Positions 1-8,200 of a stretch of DNA of 43,710 nt are shown here, one piece after another. Within the stretch, counting starts at the first letter, position 1. Each line of letters starts with the position of its first letter. Source of the DNA: Clostridiales bacterium. Lineage in GTDB: Bacteria > Bacillota > Clostridia > Peptostreptococcales > Anaerovoracaceae. The position numbers and the translations under genes were made by a program. Location of the stretch: positions 1-43,710 of the forward strand of contig WRMW01000016.1 in NCBI GenBank assembly GCA_009776955.1, in the 5' to 3' direction. Below the pieces are notes generated by a model. It made no database searches, had not been told where the DNA came from, and was given only the letters and a program-made list of their open reading frames with translations.

Positions 1-977
<977 letters not shown>

Positions 978-980
978 AGC

Positions 981-1661
981 CTACACCTCGCCGTGTTCGA
1001 GCATATAGCCAGAGCCGCGGACATTGCCTATGCGGACGCCGCTGCCGAGTGCCGCGAGCTTCTTCCGCAGGAACGACATATACGCCTGTACGTTGCCGTC
1101 CTCCGCGTCGCTGTCGTACCCCCAGACCTTTTCGATGATGGAGTTCGACGATAGGCGAAGGTCCTTGTTCTCGATAAGGTATTCGAGCAGGTGCGATTCC
1201 TTTTGGGTCAGGGTGAAAGTTTTCCCGTTGCAGGCAAGAACGAGCGAAAGCGGGTTCAGCTCTATGTCGCCGAACGCCAAAATGCCGTCCTGCCTAAATG
1301 TCCCGCGCCGCCGCGTCACGGCCTTTATCCGTGCGACAAGCTCCTCGGTTTTGAAAGGCTTTGGCAGATAATCGTCGGCGCCCCGGTCGAGCCCCCGCAC
1401 GCGGTCCTCCACCTCGCCGAGTGCCGTAAGCAGTATAATCGGCGTCTGCACCCCCTCCGCACGCAGCTCCGACAGGACGGACAAGCCATCCTTTTTCGGC
1501 ATCATTATATCGAGCAAAACGACGTCATATACGCCGGAGAGCGCATTCAGCAAACCCTCCTCGCCGTCATACGCGACGTCCACGTCGAAATTCTGCCGCC
1601 GCAGATTCTGTGCCATAGCGTCGGCAAGACGCCGTTCATCCTCAACAATAAGCAATTTCAT
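981..1661 (-). CDS. OmpR/PhoB-family response regulator
   Basis: DNA-binding response regulator of 226 aa, first gene of a two-gene operon with the sensor kinase. The receiver domain covers residues 1-115, with the acidic pocket ED at 7-8, phospho-acceptor Asp51 in LLDIMMPKKDG, the conserved Thr near 79 (ILLTAL), and the Lys of YLPKPF near 101. The winged-helix effector domain covers about 125-222 and ends in the family-typical VRGSGYMLE. Length is normal. The ATG at 1661 has no Shine-Dalgarno sequence, and a -10-like hexamer sits only 8 nt upstream. Two direct repeats upstream look like the regulator's own binding site. Target genes cannot be named from sequence. Confidence 0.95.
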   Translation of the reverse strand: MKLLIVEDERRLADAMAQNLRRQNFDVDVAYDGEEGLLNALSGVYDVVLLDIMMPKKDGLSVLSELRAEGVQTPIILLTALGEVEDRVRGLDRGADDYLPKPFKTEELVARIKAVTRRRGTFRQDGILAFGDIELNPLSLVLACNGKTFTLTQKESHLLEYLIENKDLRLSSNSIIEKVWGYDSDAEDGNVQAYMSFLRKKLAALGSGVRIGNVRGSGYMLEHGEV

Positions 1662-1669
1662 AATAATAG

Positions 1670-1702
1670 ATAGTACCCTCGCAGACTTAAACGAGGCTTA
1701 AA
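1670..1702 (-). promoter_or_regulatory. Promoter with two 11-bp-spaced direct repeats (likely autoregulatory site)
   Basis: Read on the minus strand, TTTAAG occurs at 1702-1697 and again at 1691-1686, exactly 11 bp apart. It is followed by a TACTAT -10-like hexamer at 1675-1670, which leaves 8 nt to the ATG. Paired half-sites one helical turn apart around -35 are typical for OmpR/PhoB-type regulators, and the gene served is such a regulator. Autoregulation is inferred. Confidence 0.5.
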
Positions 1703-1742
1703 CACCGCAGCAATCGCAAACCCCGCAATAATCGCGAGCCGT

Positions 1743-2381
1743 CTAGCGGATAAAATCCGTCCAGACCTTTTCGCCGCCAGGCACGCTTGGATAGGACACG
1801 CCCGCCGCCTTGCCCGCAGCGATGCACTTTATCAGCCAAGCGAGGGTCTTGCCGAGCATCTGCATCGTCTGGATGCCCTCCGCGTCATGTACAACGTCCT
1901 CGGCGCCACGTCCATGTATCATAGGCCAGTAAGTGGTCGGCGCCGTAGGCATGCCGGCTATGGTGAAATATTTCTGGAGCACGTCAAGCGTTGCCGTCGT
2001 GCCGCCGCGCCTTGCCGCGCAGACCGCCGCCGCAGGCTTCCCCGCAAACACCGTTCCGCCACTTGAGAAAAAGACCCTGTCGAGCGCCGCCAATAGCTGT
2101 CCGTTGGGCGCCGCATAGTACACCGGCGAGCCGAGCACGAGCGCGTCCGAGCCCTCCATCTTCTCAAGAATCACGTTCACCGCGTCGCCGCCTATGGAGC
2201 AACGCCCGTCGCCCTTGGCCTTGCACGCATAGCACGCCCTGCAGCCAGAAATGGGCTCCCTCGGAATCTGGTAGATCTCGGAATCCACCCCCTCCTCCTT
2301 CAGCGCCTCCGCCACATATCCGAGCGCCACGTAGATGCTCCCCTGCTCGATGGGGCTGCCGTTGATAAGCAATGCCTTCAT
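1743..2381 (-). CDS. NAD(P)H-dependent flavodoxin-fold oxidoreductase (iron-sulfur flavoprotein-like)
   Basis: Cytoplasmic flavin reductase of 212 aa. The N-terminus KALLINGSP is the FMN phosphate-binding loop of the NADPH-dependent FMN reductase / flavodoxin_2 superfamily, and LGSPVYYAAPNGQLLAALDR is the second flavin-contact region. A cysteine cluster C-x2-C-x2-C-x7-C at about residues 47-61 resembles the iron-sulfur-flavoprotein motif, so it may carry a [4Fe-4S] cluster. The ATG at 2381 has an AAAGGAAA ribosome-binding site 7-8 nt upstream. It follows icd after a 101-bp gap that holds a palindromic repeat, so it may be transcribed separately. Substrate and physiological partner cannot be assigned. 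Confidence 0.85.
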   Translation of the reverse strand: MKALLINGSPIEQGSIYVALGYVAEALKEEGVDSEIYQIPREPISGCRACYACKAKGDGRCSIGGDAVNVILEKMEGSDALVLGSPVYYAAPNGQLLAALDRVFFSSGGTVFAGKPAAAVCAARRGGTTATLDVLQKYFTIAGMPTAPTTYWPMIHGRGAEDVVHDAEGIQTMQMLGKTLAWLIKCIAAGKAAGVSYPSVPGGEKVWTDFIR

Positions 2382-2405
2382 AATTATTGTTTCCTTTCTT
2401 TAATT

Positions 2406-2457
2406 GTCATTGCGAGCCGCCTTTCTCCTTTCGCCAATAAGCGGCGAAGCAATCCAG
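2406..2457. repeat. Palindromic repeat element, copy 1
   Basis: The element starts GTCATTGCGAGCCGC and ends GCGGCGAAGCAATCCAG. The arms ATTGCGAGCCGC and GCGGCGAAGCAAT can pair around a short spacer. Copies with the same termini lie at 5368-5431 and 23557-23585. From memory, similar TCATTGCGAG...GAAGCAATCC elements occur in many unrelated bacterial genomes; this was not searched. Confidence 0.75.
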
Positions 2458-2482
2458 CCGACCAAAAATACATCCTTACGTC

Positions 2483-3763
2483 CTACACCCTGTCCGCCAC
2501 TTCCCGCAAAAATTCCTCTGTCCCGACCTTCCGCTTGTTCTCCAATACGGACAGTTCCACCAAATCCCCCGTCATCACCCCATCGCCGATGGTCTCAAGC
2601 ACCGCCTGCTCAAGTCTTTCGCCAAACCCCGCCAACTTCGGCAATCCGTCCAGTTCCGCACGCTTCTTCAACGCCCCCGTCCACGCAAAGACGGTTGCGA
2701 CCGAGTTTGTCGATGTCGCCTCGCCCGCCACATGCTTGTAGTAATGCCGCTGCACCGTTCCGTGCGCCGCCTCATACTCATAAAACCCATCCGGCGACAC
2801 GAGCACGCTCGTCATCATCGCAAGCGACCCGAAAGCCGACGCGACCATGTCGCTCATCACGTCACCGTCATAATTCTTGCAAGCCCAGATAAAGCCCCCA
2901 TCCGAACGCACGACCCGCGCCACCACATCGTCGATAAGCGTATAGAAGTACGAGACCCCCGCATCCTTGAACCTATCCTTGTACTCATCCTCGAAAATCC
3001 CCTGAAAAATGTCACGGAAACGCCGGTCATAAGTCTTGGAAATCGTGTCCTTGGTCGCAAACCAAAGTTCCTGTTTCGTGTCCAGAGCGTAGTTCATGCA
3101 CGCGCGGGCAAATGAGGCGATGCTTGCGTCCGTGTTATGCACCCCCTGTGCAATGCCGCCACCCGCACCGCCGAGGACATCGCCTCCGACCGCACCCTCA
3201 GCCCCGACATCGACCGTGCCTCCGACTCCACCGCCTGCATCCCCCCCAAACGAATGCACGAGCATACGCTCGCAACTCCCGTCAGACGCCGTCACCACAA
3301 GCTCCACCTTGGCCCCCGCTTCGGCCCGGCACTCCACATTCCTGTAAATATCCCCGTACGCATGGCGCGCTATGGTGATAGGCTTCTTCCAGTTCGGTAT
3401 ATACGGCACTATGCCCTTCGCCAAAATAGGCGCACGGAACACCGTGCCGTCGAGTATCGCCCTTATCGTACCGTTCGGTGACTTGTACATATCAGTAAGC
3501 CCATACTCCTTCACGCGCTCATCGTTGGGCGTAATGGTCGCGCACTTGACCCCGACCCCATGTTTCTTGATGGCTTCGGCGGCCTCCACCGTGACCCCGT
3601 CCTTCGTCCGCTCGCGTTCGCCTAGCCCTAAATCGTAGTATTCGGTCTTTAGCTCCACAAAGGGCTCGATTAATATCTCCTTAACCCATGCCCAGATGAC
3701 ACGGGTCATTTCGTCCCCGTCCATCTCCACAATGGGTACGTTCATTTTAATTTTTTCACTCAT
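2483..3763 (-). CDS. icd: NADP-dependent isocitrate dehydrogenase, type II, with Gly-rich insert
   Basis: Converts isocitrate and NADP+ to 2-oxoglutarate, CO2 and NADPH in the cytoplasm. At 426 aa it belongs to the eukaryote-like homodimeric class: PIVEMDGDEMTRVIW at 10-24, KSPNGTIR at 94-101 for substrate binding, YKDRF and LIDD metal and catalytic residues, and EAAHGTVQRHY for NADP binding. ATG 3763 follows a strong GAGGAGGA site. The gene lies 33 bp after the thioesterase stop, probably in one transcript. Oddity: residues about 173-201 (3161-3247) are a Gly/Ala/Val-rich stretch between VHSF and GIAQGVHNTDASI, where relatives have a short loop. It is in frame and flanked by intact conserved motifs, so the enzyme is probably functional. 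Confidence 0.95.
   Translation of the reverse strand: MSEKIKMNVPIVEMDGDEMTRVIWAWVKEILIEPFVELKTEYYDLGLGERERTKDGVTVEAAEAIKKHGVGVKCATITPNDERVKEYGLTDMYKSPNGTIRAILDGTVFRAPILAKGIVPYIPNWKKPITIARHAYGDIYRNVECRAEAGAKVELVVTASDGSCERMLVHSFGGDAGGGVGGTVDVGAEGAVGGDVLGGAGGGIAQGVHNTDASIASFARACMNYALDTKQELWFATKDTISKTYDRRFRDIFQGIFEDEYKDRFKDAGVSYFYTLIDDVVARVVRSDGGFIWACKNYDGDVMSDMVASAFGSLAMMTSVLVSPDGFYEYEAAHGTVQRHYYKHVAGEATSTNSVATVFAWTGALKKRAELDGLPKLAGFGERLEQAVLETIGDGVMTGDLVELSVLENKRKVGTEEFLREVADRV
3161..3247 (-). repeat. Low-complexity in-frame insert in icd
   Basis: About 87 bp of GC-rich imperfect repeats encode roughly 29 residues dominated by Gly, Ala and Val. On the plus strand, gacatcg followed closely by cctccgac appears twice, suggesting growth by slippage or local duplication. 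Boundaries were judged by eye from the conserved flanks. Confidence 0.6.
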
Positions 3764-3796
3764 TGCGCTCCTCCTCGTCTGCGAGCAGCCATTCCA

Positions 3797-4216
3797 TCAT
3801 TCCACAATCCCCCTCAAAGCCTCATACAATGGCAAAAAAGTCTTTTTCAGCGAAACAGGCTTCAGCTTGTCATCGGTAAACACATGGCACGTATACCCCG
3901 TGGCCAAAAGCTCGCCCCCAGGCATGCGCCGTATCTCATAACCGACCTTCGCCGAAGCGTGCCCAAGCTCCGCAATATGCGATACCACCTCGACCACATC
4001 GTCAAAATAGGCAGGCAGCTTATATTCGCAATGCACCTGCGAAAGCGGCGTCCACAACGGCACTTTCTCTAGCTCCAGATACGTGAAACCAAGCTCCCGC
4101 AGCAGCTCCGTCCGCGCCACCTCAAACCAACGGATATAGTTCGTGTGGCTCGCCACACCCATCCCGTCCGTGTCCCCGAAATATACGCGTATCTCCGTCC
4201 TAAATTCCCTAGCCAT
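3797..4216 (-). CDS. Acyl-CoA thioesterase, hotdog fold (4HBT / YbgC-FadM family)
   Basis: Hydrolyses an acyl-CoA or acyl-ACP thioester; the exact acyl group is unknown. The 139-aa product has the single hotdog-domain length. The motif VYFGDTDGMGVASHTNYIRWFE holds the catalytic Asp (DTDGMG) and the helix-start residues of the 4-hydroxybenzoyl-CoA thioesterase class. ATG 4216 was chosen because the family begins just before the first strand (FRTEIRVYFGDTD). The in-frame ATG 18 nt upstream adds only MWYTWC and overlaps the likely -10 box. There is no Shine-Dalgarno sequence, and an extended -10 (TGG-TATACT) ends 6 nt before this ATG, so the mRNA may be leaderless. It is first of a probable operon with icd. 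Confidence 0.88.
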   Translation of the reverse strand: MAREFRTEIRVYFGDTDGMGVASHTNYIRWFEVARTELLRELGFTYLELEKVPLWTPLSQVHCEYKLPAYFDDVVEVVSHIAELGHASAKVGYEIRRMPGGELLATGYTCHVFTDDKLKPVSLKKTFLPLYEALRGIVE

Positions 4217-4222
4217 GCACCA

Positions 4223-4231
4223 AGTATACCA
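4223..4231 (-). promoter_or_regulatory. Extended -10 promoter placing transcription start at the ATG
   Basis: On the minus strand TGGTATACT ends 6 nt before ATG 4216. A start 6-7 nt downstream of the -10 would coincide with the A of the ATG. No clear -35 is visible, as is usual for extended -10 promoters. Confidence 0.45.
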
Positions 4232-4426
4232 CACATATCACATATCACAGTATGCATGAACAATCCCCCCGCCATCCCCCCGCCCCCCGAACGATAACAA
4301 AAAACCGCCTCGGTCTCCCGAAGCGGTTTAATTTTCGACTGTGGAATACTCCTTTGACGAATCATCCGACACGCCCGGTCTTTCCACATCCCATACTGCG
4401 GGAGCCTTGATATACGCTCGACTTCG

Positions 4427-4517
4427 CTCGTGTGTTATAGGGTTTCCTTGCTTGACATTCGGCTTCGCCGCAATGTCGGAAACCCTTGAACACACTTCGA
4501 TAAACTCGTGTGTTATA
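4427..4517. repeat. Large inverted repeat with nested hairpin and flanking direct repeats
   Basis: The 313-bp gap 4217-4529 holds this structure. Arms at 4430-4447 and 4478-4495 pair as GTGTGTTATAGGGTTTCC against its near-complement, with two mismatches. They enclose a second hairpin at 4454-4477 (GACATTCGG/CCGCAATGTC around CTTCG). CTCGTGTGTTATA also occurs as a direct repeat at 4427-4439 and 4505-4517. The rest of the gap (about 4232-4426) shows no gene. Confidence 0.7.
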
Positions 4518-4519
4518 AT
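4511..4519 (+). promoter_or_regulatory. Consensus extended -10 promoter for the PIN chimera
   Basis: TGTTATAAT is a perfect extended -10, 10 nt before ATG 4530, which predicts a 5' leader of only 3-4 nt. No -35 at normal spacing is evident; TTGAAC at 4486-4491 is 22 nt away. The second copy of the GTGTGTTATA repeat forms the promoter itself. Confidence 0.55.
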
Positions 4520-4529
4520 AATAACCATT

Positions 4530-5036
4530 ATGACAAACGACAACGCAAAAAAACTGAACGTCTATCTCGACAACTGCTGCTTCAACAGACCGTATGACAG
4601 CCAGAAGCAGCTTCGTGTTGAATTGGAAACGAAAGCGAAGCTGTTTATACAAAGCCTGGTTGAAAAGGGGCGTCTTGACTTGACAATTTCCTCCATGGTT
4701 TTGTTTGAGAACAACGACAACCCCTTTCCGTTCAGAAAACTGGCGATAAACGACTTCCTCAAAAACGCAACAACAATTGTCGAAATATCTGATGAGATAC
4801 AAGAGTTGACAAGCAAATTGATTGAAGCCGTATTGAAAAAAGCAGGTATGGAAGTCCTGATAGAGAAGTTTGGCAACGTAAAGGCGGAAAGGTTCATCTC
4901 CTTGGTAATCAAGGAGCCGTTTGACTATACCGAATGGCAACGGAATCTGTACGCCGACCTTACGGCAGATGAGCTGTTCGACAGGGTCAAGGCGTTCGAG
5001 CGAGCAAGCAGCACGCCCAAAACCGCCCACTCATAG
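4530..5036 (+). CDS. PIN-domain toxin N-half fused to an antitoxin-like domain (degenerate toxin-antitoxin chimera)
   Basis: The 168-aa product begins NVYLDNCCFNRPYDSQKQLRV, the PIN-nuclease first strand with its catalytic Asp, and continues with ISSMVLFENNDNPF, which carries the conserved Glu. The usual PIN C-terminal half with its last acidic residues (HIACA... FITTDD type) is missing. From about residue 107 the sequence changes to EKFGNVKAERFISLVIKEP followed by FDYTEWQ. I recognise this as like the small companion proteins (about 80 aa) encoded beside such PIN genes; that is recollection, not a search. A deletion joining two tandem modules would explain it. The fused part starts with its own ATG (codon 107). 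Base composition is AT-richer than the neighbours. An upstream start at 4341 would cross the inverted repeat and was rejected. Nuclease activity is doubtful. Confidence 0.65.
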   Translation: MTNDNAKKLNVYLDNCCFNRPYDSQKQLRVELETKAKLFIQSLVEKGRLDLTISSMVLFENNDNPFPFRKLAINDFLKNATTIVEISDEIQELTSKLIEAVLKKAGMEVLIEKFGNVKAERFISLVIKEPFDYTEWQRNLYADLTADELFDRVKAFERASSTPKTAHS

Positions 5037-5099
5037 CGGATAACAGCCAGATGAGAAGGATTTTGTGCAACGATCGTACTGACAACGAGGGCTTGGCGG

Positions 5100-5137
5100 C
5101 GAACACACCGTCTCTGAACATGTGTTCGGGGGGGGGG
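5100..5137 (+). repeat. Hairpin followed by a G10 homopolymer upstream of the surface-protein gene
   Basis: CGAACACA (5100-5107) pairs with TGTGTTCG (5121-5128) around a 13-nt loop. The last G opens a run of ten G at 5128-5137, followed by an A/T-rich stretch. Homopolymeric G tracts near surface-protein promoters are a known form of phase-variable switch in other bacteria; here it is only a possibility. No convincing promoter could be placed across the tract. Confidence 0.5.
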
Positions 5138-5181
5138 CATATTTTTTAGTTATCGCGAATAATAATTTTGCAATTCGGAAC

Positions 5182-5212
5182 GGAGCGTGTCGCTTGGCAA
5201 CGCTCTGTTTTT
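5182..5212 (+). terminator. Terminator-like hairpin with T-run just before the surface-protein gene
   Basis: GGAGCGT (5182-5188) pairs with ACGCTCT (5200-5206) around an 11-nt loop and is followed by a G and five T. It ends 21 nt before ATG 5234. It may terminate read-through from the PIN chimera or act as an attenuator in the surface-protein leader. Confidence 0.45.
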
Positions 5213-5233
5213 GTTAGCAGAAAGGTAAAAAAG

Positions 5234-8200
5234 ATGAAAGCATTTGCAAAAGGGAAAAAGGCGTACAGCTTCGTGGCATGGGCACTGACCCTCGCCCTCG
5301 TATTCACAATGGCCCCGGCGGGCACGGCGTTCGGCGAACCCACGGACACCGACGGTGGTAACCCCACGTCATTGCGAGGGGGCTTGGGGCATTCGGGGGT
5401 CACCGTGCATAGCGCCCCCGAAGCAATCCAGGACGATAACCAACCCCTTGACGGTAACCATGGTCCCCTCACCCTCGCTCCGCTCGTCACCGAGCCCACC
5501 GCCACGTTCAACATCCAAACGGGCGTATACACGGACGGCTCCACCCACGCCGCGAACAATACGTCTTGGGCTTCCAACGTCCTTACCGTAAACAACGGCG
5601 CGAATATCGCCGTCACCGGCACTTCTTCTGACCGCCTCATAGAGGTCGCGGGGGACGCCACGGCTACCATCACGCTAAATGATGTTTCCATCGCAAGCTT
5701 TTCGAACGACCAATCGCCGCTGCTGCTGAACGACGGCGCAAATGTAACCCTTTTGCTTGCGGAGGGCAGCGAAAACACCCTTACGTTATCCTCATCCTCT
5801 GGCGCGGGCATGGCGGGCATCCAAGCCCCCGCAGGCACCACGCTTACAATCGACGGCACAGGCAATCTTACTGCGGTAGGCGGCTGGGGTGGTGGAGCGG
5901 GCATCGGCGGCGGCACTGGCGAAAGCGGCGGAAATATCACCATAAGCGGCGGCACGGTCACGGCGACGGGCGGTTTAGATAGCGCAGGCGTGGGTGGCGG
6001 CAGTCAAGGCACTGGCGGAAATATCACCATAAGCGGCGGCACGGTCGTGGCGAGGGGTCAAATGGATGCGGCGGGAGTGGGCGGCGGCGTGGGCGGCGCA
6101 GGTGGTACCATCAATATCAGCGGCGGCACTGTCACGGCCACGGGCGCCACGGGCGGCGGTAGCGGCGCGGGCATTGGTGGCGGCAGGGACGGCGACGGCG
6201 GCACCATCAAAATAAGCGGCGGCATGATAACGGCGGTGGCAAACTCCAATTCGAGTTCGGGCATAGGCGGCGGTCAGCATGGCAATGGCGGCGATATCGC
6301 TATAAGCGGCGGCATGGTCATAGCCACGGGCGGAGAGAACGCTGTGGGCATCGGCAATTATGGCAACTACAGTACCATCGGCACCCTTAATATGACTGGC
6401 AACGCCATAGTGTTCGCAAACAGCGTAAGCGCTGACGTCACCTCCGATGACGAAGCCGGCGGCATATTGCTTATCGGAGGCGTGATGAATTGGTATGGCG
6501 GCGAAACTATAACGATAGACTACGACGCAACCATTCCCGGTGACAGAAGCATTATTATTCCCCAGTGGAAAACCTTGTCTATAGACGATGAAATAACGTT
6601 TACCAACGACGGCTATATATTCGGCGTGGTTGTGGGCACGGTGGCGGGAGAGCCGGCGGTCGCGCCGACCCGCACCATAGACCTAAGCGCACCTATAAGC
6701 GAAACCAGCCCGCCCCCCTACGGCATCAAATGGGATCGGAACGGCGATGTGTACACGGTGGTCGATGGCGCAGACATTGAGGTCGTAGGCAACAATCAAT
6801 TGCCAGATCCCACTCAGCGACGCATAGAGGTCGCTGCGTCCGCCGAAGCGACCATCACGCTGAAAGACGTTTCCATCACGGGGCTTGGGAATACCCAATC
6901 GCCGCTGTTTCTGAACACAGGCGCGGATGTGGAGATTGTGCTTGCGGAGGACAGCGAAAACATTCTTACGGCGGGCGACAGCAGGGCAGGCATCGAAGCG
7001 CCCGCCGGCACCACGCTCACAATCAGGGGCGCAGGCAGCCTCAATGCCACAGGCGGCAATAGTGCCGCAGGCATTGGCGGCAGGATATTTGGCTCTGGCG
7101 GCACCATCAATATCAGCGATGTCACGGCACTTACGGCAACAGGCGGCGCAGGCCCAGGCAGTGGCGCCGCAGGCATCGGCGGTGGAAATCAAGGCTCTGG
7201 CGGCACCATCAATATCAGCAACGTCACGACCCTTACGGCTACGGGCGGCAGCACCGGCGGTGCAGGCATCGGCAGCGGCCGTAGCAGTACCGCAGGCGGC
7301 GGCACCATAACCATAAGCGGCGTCACGACCCTTACGGCTACGGGCGGCAACGGCGCAGGCATCGGCGGCGGTTGGGGCAGCGACGGCGGCACCATAACCA
7401 TAAGCGACGTCACGACCCTTACGGCCACAGGTGGCGCAGACGGCGCAGGCATCGGCGGCGGCAGATATGGCGCAGGCGGCACCATCGCCATAAGCGACAT
7501 CACGGCCCTTACGGCCACGGGTGGCTCAGGCGGCGCATTGGCGCTTGGCCACGGTGCTGACAGCACGGGCGGCATTATCGCCGTTACAGGCGTATACGGC
7601 TATTGGACGAATGCGTCGGCGAGCACAGACCCTGGCGGAGCTCCGACAAACCGCACGTTCTTCGGTGACAAAGAAACCTTTGCGACGGAAAAAGGCTATA
7701 AGTATATAAAGCTTGATGGCAACCCAGACCTTATCGACATGGCATCCCTCGCGCTCTTGCCGACCCATTCTATATTGACGGAGAAAAGCACATCACCCGC
7801 CGTTGTGGACGCAGTCACGACGCCAGAGGGCTTTTTCGATTTCAGGAGGGTGTCGTGGAGCGTGGACAAATGGAGCGGAAGCCTTGGCACGGAATATAGC
7901 ATAAAGCAGACTGGCGATTTCGACGAGGTCATTACGGTGAGTGAGGACGGTGCGAATGGCACGGATGTGGCGGTGGTCACGGTCGCGCCGAACGGTGGCA
8001 GCGTGAGAGTGCTGCCTGCATCGGCGTGGAAAGACGATGATGGCCGCAAGGCGCATACCATTCGGGTGCGGGCATCATATGAAGGCGGGGCGTACATGGC
8101 TACGGCCACAATAGAGTTGATGCCTGATGCGGAATTGCCCGCAAGGGCGGCGGGCGAGCCGTCTACTGAGGGGCTTCATACGTCCGTGCGGGTGCTTGAA

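Noticed and set aside
4362-5030. 222-residue frame on the minus strand opposite the PIN chimera
   Set aside because: No similarity I can recognise and no ribosome site; the plus-strand frame has clear PIN motifs and a consensus promoter.
5146-5961. Pro/Ala/Val-rich frames opposite the surface-protein repeats (also 6814-7176 and 7189-7575)
   Set aside because: These are complements of Gly/Thr repeat codons. Their apparent repeats only mirror the real gene.
7060-7560. Possible CRISPR-like or satellite array
   Set aside because: Unit length and sequence drift and the reading frame is kept; the repeats code for beta-helix turns. No cas genes are present.
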